From positions 23,123 through 87,122 of the forward strand of contig JAITLO010000002.1 in assembly GCA_031277855.1 (NCBI GenBank): a stretch of DNA of 64,000 bases, in the 5' to 3' direction. Of this stretch, positions 1 to 11,093 are shown in pieces. The notes below the pieces were generated by a model. The model was not told where the DNA came from and did no database searches. It saw only the letters and a program-made list of their open reading frames with translations. A program made the translations under genes and the position numbers. This DNA is from Acidovorax sp. (lineage in GTDB: Bacteria; Pseudomonadota; Gammaproteobacteria; Burkholderiales; Burkholderiaceae_C). The first letter of the stretch is position 1. Each line of letters starts with the position of its first letter.

Positions 1-1
1 G

Positions 2-250
2 ACCTTGCAACTGCCCTTGATCGTGACCAGCTCCCACCAGGGCAGCTTGATCCACGAAGCCGATCTGCCCTGGCCTTGCGCCTGGGCCATGGGTCATGAG
101 GGGCAGGGCGTGGGCGAGGCGCTGATGCAGCAGGCTGCGCACCGCATCAGCATTGCCCAGCCGGGTGGCGAGGAGTCGCTCAATGTGGGGGCAGCAGCGG
201 CCATCTGCCTGCATGCCAGCAGTGTGAGCATGCTGCGACGTCAGGGGTAA
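2..250 (+). CDS. TrmH/SpoU-family RNA 2'-O-methyltransferase, C-terminal part only
   Basis: The window opens inside this gene, so only about the last 82 residues are seen. They carry the late SpoU motifs: a GHEGQGV stretch and the closing ESLNVGAAAAICLHA stretch, which form part of the knotted S-adenosylmethionine site. Family members methylate ribose 2'-OH groups in rRNA or tRNA. The fragment alone cannot tell RlmB-like from TrmH-like targets. It reads toward carA, with a 180-bp gap that holds a promoter-like TATAAT. The reading frame is open from base 2 to the TAA at 248-250, and the true start lies upstream of the window. Confidence 0.8.
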   Translation, partial: TLQLPLIVTSSHQGSLIHEADLPWPCAWAMGHEGQGVGEALMQQAAHRISIAQPGGEESLNVGAAAAICLHASSVSMLRRQG

Positions 251-287
251 TCCCGAGGCGAGTCCAGGGGATGTAACCGCACCAGCC

Positions 288-293
288 TATAAT
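288..293 (+). promoter_or_regulatory. Promoter -10-like TATAAT upstream of carAB
   Basis: A perfect TATAAT lies 138 bp before the carA GTG, in the gap after the methyltransferase gene. No good -35 hexamer is seen 16-18 bp upstream, so this is only a candidate for the carAB promoter. A GC-rich imperfect hairpin lies in the leader at about 362-390. Confidence 0.35.
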
Positions 294-430
294 GGGCGGC
301 TTTCAAGCATTCCTTCCTACGCCTAGCGACGCTTTCTCGCCATCCCCTGCTGACATACCTGTCCCCGCGCATCTGCGAATTTGCGAGGGGCTGCGTTGGG
401 CGTAACCGTAATAAAAAACCGGAGAACCCA

Positions 431-1603
431 GTGCTTTTGTCTCTCAAGGGAGCCTTCCCCCCCGCCATCTTGGCGCTCGCAGACGGCACGGTCTTTGTTG
501 GCAATTCGATTGGTGCGCAAGGCACCACGGTGGGCGAAGTCGTTTTCAACACCTCGCTGACCGGCTACCAGGAAATCCTCACCGACCCCAGCTATTGCCA
601 GCAGATCGTGACCCTCACGTATCCGCACATTGGCAACTATGGTGTCAACCCCGAGGATGTCGAAGCTGACAAGATCCATGCCGCAGGTTTGATCATCAAA
701 AACCTGCCCCTGCTGGCCAGCAACTTCCGCAGCACCCAGACCCTGTCCGAATACCTGGTCGATGGCGGCACCGTCGCCATTGCCGATATCGACACCCGCA
801 AGCTGACCCGCTTGCTGCGTGACAAGGGCGCACAAAACGGCGCCATCGTGGGCCTGGCCGCTGGCGAGACTGTCACCCAAGCCAAGATTGACGAAGCCAT
901 TGCTGCCGCCAAGGCAGCGCCGAGCATGAAGGGCCTGGATCTGGCCAAGGTGGTGAGCACCACCAAGTCCTACCCCTGGAGCCAGACCGAGTGGAAGCTG
1001 GGCCAAGGCTACGGCAAGCTCGAGTCGCCCAAGTTCAAGGTTGTGGCCTATGACTTCGGCGTGAAGACCAACATCTTGCGCATGCTGGCCGAACGCGGCT
1101 GCGATGTGACCGTGGTGCCGGCCCAGACGCCTGCCAAGGACGTGCTGGCGCTGAACCCCGATGGCGTGTTCCTGTCCAACGGCCCTGGCGACCCAGAACC
1201 TTGCAGCTACGCCATTGCTGCGGCGCAGGAAATCATGGCCGCCAAAAAGCCTTTGTTCGGCATTTGCCTGGGTCACCAGATCATGGCCCTGGCCTCGGGC
1301 GCCAAGACCTTCAAGATGCAAAACAGCCACCACGGTGCCAACCACCCCGTGAAGGAGCTGGGCACTGGCCGCGTCAGCATCACCAGCCAGAACCACGGCT
1401 TTGCCGTGGAGCTGGACTCGCTGCCCGCCCATGTGCGCGCCACCCACATCAGCCTGTTTGACGGCACGCTGCAAGGCCTGGAGCGCACCGATGTGCCGGC
1501 CTTCTGCTTCCAGGGTCACCCCGAGGCCTCGCCCGGCCCGCACGATATTGCCTACCTGTTCGACCGCTTCACGGCACTGATGGAGACACACAAAAATGCC
1601 TAA
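431..1603 (+). CDS. carA: Carbamoyl-phosphate synthase small (glutaminase) subunit
   Basis: The protein hydrolyses glutamine and passes ammonia to CarB, which makes carbamoyl phosphate for arginine and pyrimidine synthesis in the cytoplasm. The 390 residues match the family length. The N-terminal CPSase small-chain domain is followed by a class I glutamine amidotransferase domain. The nucleophile is the Cys in FGICLGHQ, near residue 279, and the His/Glu pair is in [11 protein letters not shown] near the C terminus. The start is GTG at 431, preceded by GGAGAA at 421-426. The stop overlaps the carB start by 8 bp (ATGCCTAA), so the two subunits are probably translationally coupled. Confidence 0.98.
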   Translation: MLLSLKGAFPPAILALADGTVFVGNSIGAQGTTVGEVVFNTSLTGYQEILTDPSYCQQIVTLTYPHIGNYGVNPEDVEADKIHAAGLIIKNLPLLASNFRSTQTLSEYLVDGGTVAIADIDTRKLTRLLRDKGAQNGAIVGLAAGETVTQAKIDEAIAAAKAAPSMKGLDLAKVVSTTKSYPWSQTEWKLGQGYGKLESPKFKVVAYDFGVKTNILRMLAERGCDVTVVPAQTPAKDVLALNPDGVFLSNGPGDPEPCSYAIAAAQEIMAAKKPLFGICLGHQIMALASGAKTFKMQNSHHGANHPVKELGTGRVSITSQNHGFAVELDSLPAHVRATHISLFDGTLQGLERTDVPAFCFQGHPEASPGPHDIAYLFDRFTALMETHKNA

Positions 1604-4600
1604 GCGCACCGACCTTAAAAGCATTCTGATTATTGGCGCCGGTCCCATCGTGATCGGCCAGGCCTGTGAGTTTGACTACTCCGGCGTGCAGGCCTGCAAG
1701 GCGCTGCGCGAAGAGGGTTACAAGGTCATTCTGATCAACAGCAACCCCGCCACCATCATGACCGACCCGGCCACGGCCGACGTCACCTACATCGAGCCCA
1801 TCACCTGGCAAACGGTCGAGAAGATCATTGCCAAGGAGCGTCCCGATGCCATCTTGCCCACCATGGGTGGCCAGACCGCGCTGAACTGCGCCCTGGACCT
1901 GTGGAAGCACGGCGTGCTGGACAAGTACAAGGTGGAGCTGATTGGCGCCAAGCCCGAAGCCATCGACAAGGCCGAAGACCGCCTGAAGTTCAAGGACGCC
2001 ATGACCAAGATCGGTCTGGGTTCCGCGCGCTCCGGCATCGCCCATTCCATGGACGAAGCCTGGGCCGTGCAAAAGGAAATGGGCTTCCCCACCGTGATCC
2101 GCCCCAGCTTCACGCTGGGTGGCACGGGTGGCGGCATTGCCTACAACCCCGAAGAATTCGAGACCATCTGCAAGCGCGGCCTGGAGGCTTCGCCCACCAA
2201 TGAGCTGCTGATCGAAGAATCGCTGCTGGGTTGGAAAGAGTACGAGATGGAAGTGGTGCGCGACACCGCCGACAACTGCATCATCGTCTGCTCCATCGAA
2301 AACCTGGACCCCATGGGTGTGCACACCGGTGACTCCATCACCGTGGCGCCTGCCCAGACGCTGACCGACAAAGAGTACCAAATCATGCGCAATGCCTCGC
2401 TGGCCGTGCTGCGTGAAATTGGTGTGGACACCGGTGGCTCCAACGTGCAGTTCTCGGTGAATCCCAAGGACGGTCGCATGATCGTCATCGAGATGAACCC
2501 CCGCGTTTCGCGCTCTTCGGCACTGGCCTCCAAGGCCACGGGTTTCCCCATTGCCAAGATCGCTGCCAAGCTGGCCGTGGGCTTCACGCTGGACGAGCTG
2601 AAGAACGAAATCACCGGCGGCAAGACCCCGGCCTCGTTCGAGCCATCGATTGACTACGTGGTCACCAAGATCCCACGTTTTGCTTTCGAGAAATTCCCCA
2701 CCGCCGACAACCGCCTGACCACGCAGATGAAGTCCGTGGGCGAGGTCATGGCCATTGGCCGTACCTTCCAGGAGTCCTTCCAGAAAGCCCTGCGCGGCCT
2801 GGAAGTGGGCGTGGACGGCATGAACGAAAAAACCCAGGACCGCGAAATCCTGGAAAAGGAGCTGGGCGAGCCCGGTCCCGAGCGCATCTGGTACGTGGGC
2901 GATGCCTTTGCCGCCGGCTGGACGCTGGATGAGGTGCATGCCATCACCAAGATCGACAAGTGGTTCCTGGTGCAGATCGAAGAGATCGTGAAGATCGAAC
3001 TCGACCTGGACAAGCACTTCGCCGCCCACGGCGACAAGGCTTTGTCGCTGCTGGACGCCGCCACGCTGCGCACGCTGAAGCAAAAAGGCTTCTCCGACCG
3101 CCGCCTGGCCAAGCTGCTGCACACCACGGACAAGGCAGTGCGCGAAGCGCGCAAGGCCCTGAAGGTGCGCCCCGTGTTCAAGCGCGTGGACACCTGCGCG
3201 GCCGAGTTCGCCTCCAACACCGCGTACATGTACTCCACGTACGACGAGGAATGCGAAGCCGCGCCCACCAACAAGAAAAAAATCATGGTGCTGGGTGGTG
3301 GCCCCAACCGCATCGGCCAGGGTATTGAGTTCGACTACTGCTGCGTGCACGCCGCCATGGCCATGCGCGAGGACGGCTATGAGTCCATCATGGTCAACTG
3401 CAACCCCGAGACCGTGTCCACCGACTACGACACCTCGGACCGCCTGTACTTCGAGCCGCTGACGCTGGAAGACGTGCTGGAGATCGTGGCCATCGAGCAG
3501 CCTGTGGGCGTGATCGTGCAGTACGGCGGCCAGACGCCTTTGAAGCTGGCTCTGGGCTTGGAAAAAGAAGGCGTGCCCATCATCGGCACCACGCCCGACA
3601 TGATCGATGCGGCTGAAGACCGTGAGCGCTTCCAAAAGCTCCTCAACGACCTGCATCTGCTGCAGCCGCCCAACGCCACGGCCCGTACCGAAGCCGAAGC
3701 GCTGGAAAAGGCTGCCGGCCTGGGCTATCCGCTGGTGGTGCGCCCCAGCTATGTGCTGGGCGGCCGTGCCATGGAAATCGTGCACGAGCAGCGCGACCTG
3801 GAGCGCTATATGCGCGAAGCAGTGAAGGTGAGCAACGATTCGCCCGTGCTGCTGGACCACTTCCTGTCCAACGCCATCGAGTGCGATGTGGACTGCGTGC
3901 GCGACAGCACCGGCGCCGTGTTCATCGGCGGCGTGATGGAGCACATCGAGCAAGCCGGCGTGCACAGTGGTGACTCCGCCTGCTCGCTGCCGCCTTACTA
4001 CCTGAAGCCCGAGACCGTGGCCGAGATCAAGCGCCAGACCGCTGCCATGGCCGAAGGCCTGAGCGTGGTGGGCCTGATGAATGTGCAGTTCGCCATCCAG
4101 GAGCGTGACGGCCAGGACATCATCTATGTGCTGGAAGTCAACCCCCGCGCCTCGCGCACCGTGCCCTTCGTCTCCAAGGCCACGGGCATTCAGCTGGCCA
4201 AGGTGGCTGCTCGCTGCATGGTCGGCCAGAGCCTGGCCGAGCAGGGCGTGACCAAGGAGGTGACGCCGCCTTACTTCAGCGTCAAGGAGGCCGTCTTCCC
4301 CTTCGTGAAGTTCCCCGGTGTGGACACCATCCTCGGCCCCGAGATGAAGTCCACCGGTGAAGTCATGGGCGTGGGCAAGACCTTCGGCGAGGCTTTTGTG
4401 AAGAGCCAGCTGGGTGCCGGCGTCAAGCTGCCCAGCGAAGGCAAGGTCTTCCTCACCGTGAAGAACAACGACAAGGCGCGTGCCGTGGTGATTGCCAAGG
4501 AGTTGGCGGCCATGGGCTTCACCCTGTGCGCCACGCGCGGCACGGCGGCAGCCATTGCCGAAGCCGGCGTGGAAGTGCAGACCGTGAACAAGGTCACCGA

Positions 4601-4844
4601 GGGTCGCCCTCACATCGTGGACATGGTGAAGAACGAAGAAATCGCCATGGTCATCAACACGGTGGAAGAGCGCCGTAACGCCATTGCCGACTCGCGCGCC
4701 ATCCGTACCAGCGCTTTGCTGGCACGGGTGACCACCTTCACCACCATCTTCGGCGCGGAAGCGGCCGTGGACGGCATGAAGGCCATGCGCGGCAACCTGG
4801 ATGTGTACTCGGTCCAAGAGTTGCACGCCCAGCTGACGCACTGA
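1596..4844 (+). CDS. carB: Carbamoyl-phosphate synthase large subunit
   Basis: This is the 1082-residue synthetase subunit, full length for the family. It has two homologous ATP-grasp halves, each opening with a glycine-rich [13 protein letters not shown] or [14 protein letters not shown] loop. One half phosphorylates bicarbonate and the other carbamate. A C-terminal MGS-like allosteric domain covers about residues 940-1082. The gene overlaps the end of carA by 8 bp, which fits fixed subunit stoichiometry. A strong terminator follows 70 bp after the stop. The long open frame on the opposite strand (1569-4916) is a codon-bias shadow, because all family motifs lie in this frame. Confidence 0.98.
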   Translation: MPKRTDLKSILIIGAGPIVIGQACEFDYSGVQACKALREEGYKVILINSNPATIMTDPATADVTYIEPITWQTVEKIIAKERPDAILPTMGGQTALNCALDLWKHGVLDKYKVELIGAKPEAIDKAEDRLKFKDAMTKIGLGSARSGIAHSMDEAWAVQKEMGFPTVIRPSFTLGGTGGGIAYNPEEFETICKRGLEASPTNELLIEESLLGWKEYEMEVVRDTADNCIIVCSIENLDPMGVHTGDSITVAPAQTLTDKEYQIMRNASLAVLREIGVDTGGSNVQFSVNPKDGRMIVIEMNPRVSRSSALASKATGFPIAKIAAKLAVGFTLDELKNEITGGKTPASFEPSIDYVVTKIPRFAFEKFPTADNRLTTQMKSVGEVMAIGRTFQESFQKALRGLEVGVDGMNEKTQDREILEKELGEPGPERIWYVGDAFAAGWTLDEVHAITKIDKWFLVQIEEIVKIELDLDKHFAAHGDKALSLLDAATLRTLKQKGFSDRRLAKLLHTTDKAVREARKALKVRPVFKRVDTCAAEFASNTAYMYSTYDEECEAAPTNKKKIMVLGGGPNRIGQGIEFDYCCVHAAMAMREDGYESIMVNCNPETVSTDYDTSDRLYFEPLTLEDVLEIVAIEQPVGVIVQYGGQTPLKLALGLEKEGVPIIGTTPDMIDAAEDRERFQKLLNDLHLLQPPNATARTEAEALEKAAGLGYPLVVRPSYVLGGRAMEIVHEQRDLERYMREAVKVSNDSPVLLDHFLSNAIECDVDCVRDSTGAVFIGGVMEHIEQAGVHSGDSACSLPPYYLKPETVAEIKRQTAAMAEGLSVVGLMNVQFAIQERDGQDIIYVLEVNPRASRTVPFVSKATGIQLAKVAARCMVGQSLAEQGVTKEVTPPYFSVKEAVFPFVKFPGVDTILGPEMKSTGEVMGVGKTFGEAFVKSQLGAGVKLPSEGKVFLTVKNNDKARAVVIAKELAAMGFTLCATRGTAAAIAEAGVEVQTVNKVTEGRPHIVDMVKNEEIAMVINTVEERRNAIADSRAIRTSALLARVTTFTTIFGAEAAVDGMKAMRGNLDVYSVQELHAQLTH

Positions 4845-4914
4845 ATCGGTTACGGATTTTCCGCACCGATGCCGTGGCAAACACGGCATAATCGACCCTG
4901 ATCGATAGGAACTC

Positions 4915-4948
4915 ACCGCCGCGCTGTTAGCGCGGCGGTTTGTTTTTT
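4915..4948 (+). terminator. Rho-independent terminator after carB / in greA leader
   Basis: A perfect 9-bp GC stem (4916-4924 with 4930-4938), extended by an A-T pair, has a TGTTA loop and is followed by TTTGTTTTTTT. It lies 70 bp after carB and about 100 bp before greA. It may end the carAB transcript or act inside a greA leader. Confidence 0.85.
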
Positions 4949-5001
4949 TGGGGCATGGCCCCGTTGCGCCGATGGCCTGTAACCATCAGCGCCCCCGCGC
5001 G

Positions 5002-5024
5002 CTGGGTGCTGCGAAAGCACCCGG
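5002..5024 (+). other. Hairpin in greA leader
   Basis: GGGTGCT (5004-5010) pairs with AGCACCC (5016-5022) around a GCGAA loop, extended by two more pairs. It sits 25 bp before the greA start and has no T tract. It could be a leader structure that affects translation or stability; its function is not known. Confidence 0.4.
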
Positions 5025-5049
5025 CAATGCTTTTAGTGGAGACTTTTTT

Positions 5050-5526
5050 ATGGCCACCATTCCCATTACCAAGCGCGGCGCCGAGAAGCTCAAGGAAGAG
5101 TTGCAGCGCCTGAAGACCGTGGAGCGCCCAGCCGTGATCCAGGCTATCGCCGAGGCGCGTGCCCAGGGTGATTTGAGCGAAAACGCCGAATACGAATCCG
5201 CCAAGGAACTCCAGGGCTTTATCGAAGGCCGTATTGCCGAGGTGGAAGGCAAGCTGTCTTCGGCCCAGGTCATCGACCCCTCGGCCGTGGATGCCGGCGG
5301 CCGCGTGGTGTTTGGCGCCACCGTGGAGCTGGAAGACGAGGACAGCGGCGCTGCTGTGACCTACCAGATCGTGGGTGAGGACGAGGCCGACCTGAAGCTG
5401 GGCCTGATCAACATCTCCAGCCCCATTGCCCGTGCCCTGATCGGCAAGGAAGAGGGTGATGTGGCCGTGGTGCAAGCCCCGGGCGGCGAGCGCCGCTACG
5501 AAGTGGTGGCGGTCAAGTACCTGTAA
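5050..5526 (+). CDS. greA: Transcription elongation factor GreA
   Basis: GreA binds the secondary channel of RNA polymerase and stimulates cleavage of backtracked transcripts. The 158 residues match the family. The N-terminal coiled coil contains the [13 protein letters not shown] stretch, whose acidic tip residues lead catalysis, and a C-terminal FKBP-like domain follows. The chosen start is ATG at 5050 (MATIPITK), 7 bp after GGAGAC and at the conserved family start. An in-frame ATG at 4948 would add 34 unconserved residues and lies at the end of the terminator. The leader holds a terminator and a second hairpin. Confidence 0.96.
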   Translation: MATIPITKRGAEKLKEELQRLKTVERPAVIQAIAEARAQGDLSENAEYESAKELQGFIEGRIAEVEGKLSSAQVIDPSAVDAGGRVVFGATVELEDEDSGAAVTYQIVGEDEADLKLGLINISSPIARALIGKEEGDVAVVQAPGGERRYEVVAVKYL

Positions 5527-5545
5527 ACAAGGCAAGGCAATCACC

Positions 5546-5974
5546 ATGCAGGGTTTGCAGGCCCGTCTCCCGCAACTGTTGGCTGCCCTCTGGTGGGGCA
5601 GCCTGACGGCCATGGGCGTGGCGGTGCAGGTCTTGTTTGCCACTTGGCCAAGCACTCCGGCCGCAGGCGCTGCGGCGGCTTTGTTGGCCGCGCAGACCTG
5701 GATTTCCATAGCATGCTGTGTATTGCTGCTGATGTTTTCCAAGCAAAAACATGCGCAAAAGCAGGAGCCATGGGCACAAGATGCTCTGGTTTTTGTTTTG
5801 GGCGGTTTGTTGCTGGCGCTGCTGGGTCAATACGGCGTGCTGCCGCGTGTGCTGGCCAAGCAGGGTGAGGTCTGGTTCTACGTAGGTCTGCTGCTGTATG
5901 TGCTGCAGTGGCTGTGTGCGCTGCGCCTGGCATGGCGTTTGATGGCGCCAGGGCAGGGCGAGCTTCGGTCTTGA
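5546..5974 (+). CDS. DUF4149-type small membrane protein
   Basis: The predicted product is a 142-residue inner-membrane protein of unknown function. About four hydrophobic segments are visible, and the N-terminal LLAALWWGSLTAMGV pattern is typical of DUF4149 proteins, which often sit next to greA in beta-proteobacteria. The start is ATG at 5546, 19 bp after greA, so the two genes probably share a transcript. Starts farther upstream would run into greA. A bidirectional terminator follows at 5991-6020. No catalytic motif is visible. Confidence 0.7.
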   Translation: MQGLQARLPQLLAALWWGSLTAMGVAVQVLFATWPSTPAAGAAAALLAAQTWISIACCVLLLMFSKQKHAQKQEPWAQDALVFVLGGLLLALLGQYGVLPRVLAKQGEVWFYVGLLLYVLQWLCALRLAWRLMAPGQGELRS

Positions 5975-5990
5975 AGCCGTGCAACATACA

Positions 5991-6020
5991 AAAAAAGCAG
6001 TCCGAGAGACTGCTTTTTTT
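5991..6020 (+). terminator. Bidirectional terminator between convergent genes
   Basis: AAAAAAGCAGTC (5991-6002) pairs perfectly with 6008-6019 around the loop CGAGA. The stem begins with A's and ends with T's, so it can act on both strands. It lies between the DUF4149 gene (plus) and the glycosyltransferase gene (minus). Confidence 0.9.
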
Positions 6021-6077
6021 ATAGCGCCTTATGCCTACAGGGTAAGCCATCGGCGCGGCTTGGGCCGTGAGGCCAGC

Positions 6078-6830
6078 TTACTCGCGCCAATGCTCTGCCA
6101 CCCACAGGGCGGGCTTGATGAAGCGAAAGCGGCGGTTGCGCCGGCCGGCCAGGGCATCGGGCGGATTGCATTCGCCGTGGAAGATGACGATGCGCGCACC
6201 TTCGGGCACAAAGGGGGCCTTCCAGTAGTTGGTGGGCCAGCTCGGAATGCCGTGGTATTTGAAGCTGGGGCACCAGGCCGCGGGCCAGTATTTCAGCTTG
6301 CCCTGCTTGTGCAGCACATCCGACAGATAGGCCTGCTCGTTGCGGAACTGCTGGCGGATCTCTTCAAAGTGACCGCGGAAATATTCCAGCACGTCCGGAT
6401 GGGCGCCCAGCTCGAAGCGGTACACCGAGGAGTTGCCGGTGATGCGCCAGGGGCGCTTGTGGTCGTGGATGATGAGGAATTCACCGGGGTAGGTGAAGAA
6501 CTCGTCCAGCGGGCCGGTGATCACCACGTCCACATCCAGGAACAAGGCCGTGCCCTTGAGGCCGTGCAGGTCGGCCGCAAAGGTGGTCAGCTTGGTCCAG
6601 CCGCGCTCGGGAATGCCGGGCGGCAGGTCCAGCGAGGGAATGGGCAGGCATTCCACTTCGGAGCGAATCCCTTCGCTGTTGTCGGTCAGGCAGACAAAGC
6701 GAAAATCACCGCTGAGATGGCGGCGCACCATGGCGTAGAGACGGTTGACGTACTCCGGGCCGTACTTGGTGCCCCATTTCATGCAGAGGATATGGCGCTC
6801 AGGCGCCGCCGATGTCGTATTCAAAGCCAT
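6078..6830 (-). CDS. Putative glycosyltransferase (DVD-type)
   Basis: The predicted product is a cytoplasmic sugar transferase of about 250 residues. The central stretch TALFLDVDVVI holds the Asp-x-Asp that binds the metal and nucleotide sugar in GT-A enzymes such as family 8-like members. Downstream HDHKRPW and IVIFHGECNP stretches are also typical of this fold. The acceptor and sugar are unknown. I chose ATG at 6830 (MALNTTS). A TTG at 6857 in the same frame is also possible, and neither has a clear ribosome site. The gene lies 36 bp after yhbY on the same strand. Confidence 0.65.
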   Translation of the reverse strand: MALNTTSAAPERHILCMKWGTKYGPEYVNRLYAMVRRHLSGDFRFVCLTDNSEGIRSEVECLPIPSLDLPPGIPERGWTKLTTFAADLHGLKGTALFLDVDVVITGPLDEFFTYPGEFLIIHDHKRPWRITGNSSVYRFELGAHPDVLEYFRGHFEEIRQQFRNEQAYLSDVLHKQGKLKYWPAAWCPSFKYHGIPSWPTNYWKAPFVPEGARIVIFHGECNPPDALAGRRNRRFRFIKPALWVAEHWRE

Positions 6831-6866
6831 GGCAGGTGTGTCGTGGGTGTGCAGCAAACGCTACTT

Positions 6867-7337
6867 TCAGCCCAGGCGGCCTTTTTTGACGGATTTTTGC
6901 TTGGGCTTGGCACGCTTGATCTGGCCACCCGCCGTCAGGCGCTGGTTGCCCAGCACGCGCAGCTGCTTGACCTCGGGGCGCTGGCCGGCCTTGCCGAACT
7001 TCAGCACCTTGACGTCGCGTGGGCCGGGCATGCGGTCTTCATCAAAGGCCTTTTCCTTTTCAGGGATAGGGCGCCACAGCACCAGCAGCTTGCCGATGTG
7101 CTGGATGGGGGCAGCGTTCAGCTCGTCGCACAGCTGCAGGTAGATCTGTTCGCGGGCGGCGCGCTCGTCGCCGAAGACGCGGACCTTGATCAGGCCGTGG
7201 GCGTTGAGTGCCGCGTCCACTTCTTTTTGGACCGCGGGGGTGAGGCCGTCACCACCGATGAGGACCACGGGGTCCAGATGGTGGGCGTTGGCGCGGTGTT
7301 CCCGGCGCTCTGCGGGAGTCAATTCAATTTGGGGCAT
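6867..7337 (-). CDS. yhbY: YhbY-family RNA-binding protein (CRS1-YhbY domain)
   Basis: This is a small ribosome-associated RNA-binding protein. The N-terminal 100 residues match the CRS1-YhbY fold, starting near [23 protein letters not shown] and including the [17 protein letters not shown] stretch. A basic C-terminal tail ([19 protein letters not shown]) is added, making 156 residues against about 97 in E. coli. It is divergent from rlmE with 32 bp between the start codons, a pairing common in proteobacteria that links both genes to 50S maturation. Confidence 0.92.
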   Translation of the reverse strand: MPQIELTPAERREHRANAHHLDPVVLIGGDGLTPAVQKEVDAALNAHGLIKVRVFGDERAAREQIYLQLCDELNAAPIQHIGKLLVLWRPIPEKEKAFDEDRMPGPRDVKVLKFGKAGQRPEVKQLRVLGNQRLTAGGQIKRAKPKQKSVKKGRLG

Positions 7338-7343
7338 GGGCCG

Positions 7344-7349
7344 TATTAT
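7344..7349. promoter_or_regulatory. Candidate shared -10 element between yhbY and rlmE
   Basis: TATTAT at 7344-7349 reads as a -10 for rlmE with a leader of roughly 15 nt. Its complement ATAATA sits close enough to the yhbY ATG to suggest a very short or absent leader there. No -35 is convincing in the 32-bp gap. Confidence 0.3.
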
Positions 7350-7369
7350 CGAGGCAGGAAGAATTTCGC

Positions 7370-8026
7370 ATGAAGATCAAAACCAAAAGCAAGAAAGTGG
7401 ATAAGGCATGGCTCAACAACCATGTCAACGATCCCTATGTGAAAGCCGCGCAAAAAGACGGCTACCGCGCTCGCGCGGCCTACAAATTGAAGGAGATTGA
7501 CGAGGCGTTCAAGCTGATCCAGCCTGGCCAGATTGTGGTCGATCTGGGCTGTGCGCCCGGGGCATGGAGCCAGTATCTGCGCCGACGCCTGGCTCCGCAA
7601 GGGGCTGCGGTGGGGGCGCTGCAAGGCACCATCATTTCGCTGGACCTGCTGCCCATGGAGGCCATAGAGGGTGTGCACTACATCCAAGGGGATTTCCGCG
7701 AGGACGCGGTGCTGGCGCAGCTGGAAGAGGCCGTGAAGGGACGGCCCGTGGATGTGGTGGTGTCGGATATGGCGCCCAATCTCTCGGGCAATGGCGTCAC
7801 CGATGGCGCCCGCGTGGCGCATTTGATCGAGCTGGCCGTGGACTTTGCCACCCAGCACCTGCAGCCCGATGGCGCTCTGGTGGTCAAATTGTTCCATGGC
7901 AGCGGCTATGAGGAGCTGGTGGCGCTGTTCCGCCAGACCTTTCGTGTGGTCAAGCCCTACAAGCCCAAGTCCTCGCGCGACAAGTCGGCAGAAACATTCC
8001 TGGTTGGAATGGGTTTGAAGTCATAA
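7370..8026 (+). CDS. rlmE: 23S rRNA (uridine-2552-2'-O) methyltransferase
   Basis: RlmE (FtsJ/RrmJ) methylates U2552 in the A loop of 23S rRNA late in 50S assembly. The 218 residues match the family. The [15 protein letters not shown] stretch is the S-adenosylmethionine motif I. The K-D-K-E catalytic set can be followed through [26 protein letters not shown] and SAETFLVG. The N terminus is Lys-rich, which suits RNA binding. It lies upstream of ftsH, as in many proteobacteria. Confidence 0.96.
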   Translation: MKIKTKSKKVDKAWLNNHVNDPYVKAAQKDGYRARAAYKLKEIDEAFKLIQPGQIVVDLGCAPGAWSQYLRRRLAPQGAAVGALQGTIISLDLLPMEAIEGVHYIQGDFREDAVLAQLEEAVKGRPVDVVVSDMAPNLSGNGVTDGARVAHLIELAVDFATQHLQPDGALVVKLFHGSGYEELVALFRQTFRVVKPYKPKSSRDKSAETFLVGMGLKS

Positions 8027-8128
8027 AACCGGCTGCTACGGCCTGCACAAGCTTGCAAACAAGGCCCTCAAGGGAGAATTCCCTGGGTGCCCTGTCACCT
8101 TCGCAGGAATAAGGTTTCGGCCTATCGG

Positions 8129-8157
8129 CTTGAAACACCTAAAATGGGCCTTATATG
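8129..8157 (+). promoter_or_regulatory. Candidate ftsH promoter, possibly heat-shock type
   Basis: CTTGAAA at 8129-8135 is followed after 16 bp by TATATG at 8152-8157. CTTGAAA resembles the -35 of sigma-32 promoters, and ftsH is a known sigma-32 gene in E. coli. The -10 here is not a clear CCCCATNT, so it may be an ordinary sigma-70 promoter. Transcription would begin near 8164, upstream of the TTG start. Confidence 0.4.
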
Positions 8158-8209
8158 GATGGCATTGCCTATCCAGGTTCGCTTTTCGCCTTTTTCACTG
8201 GAGCCCCGC

Positions 8210-10141
<1,932 letters not shown>

Positions 10142-10159
10142 TCACCACCATGCACGACA

Positions 10160-10187
10160 GCGGGGCTCTTGGAGCCCCGCTTTTTTT
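10160..10187 (+). terminator. Terminator between ftsH and folP
   Basis: GCGGGGCTC (10160-10168) pairs with GAGCCCCGC (10172-10180) around TTG, followed by seven T's. The folP ribosome site CAGGA begins one base after the T tract, so folP either has a read-through transcript or depends on promoters inside ftsH. Confidence 0.88.
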
Positions 10188-10201
10188 CAGGAATGCACGC
10201 A

Positions 10202-11056
10202 ATGGCTATGCAGACGCAGTGGCAGGTGTCACGTTCTACCATCGACTTGTCACGTCCCCAGGTGATGGGCATCGTCAACACCACGCCCGATTCGTTTTCG
10301 GATGGTGGTCGGCACAACAGCGCCAGCGCTGCCCTGCAGCATGCCGAGCTGCTGCTGTCCCAAGGCGCCGATATTCTGGATATTGGCGGTGAGTCCACCA
10401 GGCCCGGGAGCCCGGCTGTGCCGCTGGAGCAGGAGCTGCAGCGGGTGCTACCCGTGGTGAAGGAGGCCGTGCGCTGGCAGGTTCCCATTTCCGTGGACAC
10501 CTACAAGCCCGAAGTCATGCAGGCCGTGCTGGAGCTGGGGGCGGACATCATCAATGACATCTGGGCCTTGCGACAGCCCGGTGCGCGCGAGCTCATTGCC
10601 GCCCATGGCAGCTGCGGCGTGTGCCTGATGCATATGCACCAGACGCCGCAGACCATGCAGCTGCAGCACATGGAAGGTGATGCCGTACCCGAGGTCAAGA
10701 CCTTTTTGCAGCAGCAGCTTGCACAGCTACAAGCCATGGGAGTGGAAAGCCGGCGACTGGTGCTGGACTACGGTATAGGCTTTGGCAAAAGCGTGGAGCA
10801 AAACTTTGCCTTGCTGGCCCGCCAGCAGGAGTTGCGGGCGCTGGGGCTGCCATTGTTGGCGGGCTGGTCACGCAAGGGCTCGCTGGGCAAGGTCACGGGC
10901 TGCGCTGTCGAAGACAGGCTGGTGCCCAGTGTCACGGCTGCCGTGTTGGCTGTGGAGCGGGGTGCGCGCATTGTGCGGGTGCATGATGTGGCCGCGACCG
11001 TGGCTGCCCTGAAGGTATGGGGCGCCATGCAGGCACAAATCGCTGTTACGGCCTGA
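10202..11056 (+). CDS. folP: Dihydropteroate synthase
   Basis: DHPS condenses p-aminobenzoate with 6-hydroxymethyl-dihydropterin pyrophosphate in folate synthesis and is the sulfonamide target. The TIM-barrel signatures are clear: [16 protein letters not shown] near the N terminus, [14 protein letters not shown], and a C-terminal [13 protein letters not shown] chose ATG at 10202, 9 bp after CAGGA, giving 284 residues. ATG 10193 and ATG 10208 are in-frame alternatives. The gene lies between ftsH and glmM in the usual proteobacterial order. Confidence 0.95.
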   Translation: MAMQTQWQVSRSTIDLSRPQVMGIVNTTPDSFSDGGRHNSASAALQHAELLLSQGADILDIGGESTRPGSPAVPLEQELQRVLPVVKEAVRWQVPISVDTYKPEVMQAVLELGADIINDIWALRQPGARELIAAHGSCGVCLMHMHQTPQTMQLQHMEGDAVPEVKTFLQQQLAQLQAMGVESRRLVLDYGIGFGKSVEQNFALLARQQELRALGLPLLAGWSRKGSLGKVTGCAVEDRLVPSVTAAVLAVERGARIVRVHDVAATVAALKVWGAMQAQIAVTA

Positions 11057-11093
11057 TGGCCTGAAAGATCAAATCACAACAAGGAGGAACGCG

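Noticed and set aside
1569..4916. Open frame of 1115 codons on the minus strand opposite carB
   Set aside because: It is His/Gln/Gly-rich low-complexity sequence produced by GC codon bias of carB. It shows no family motif and no ribosome site.
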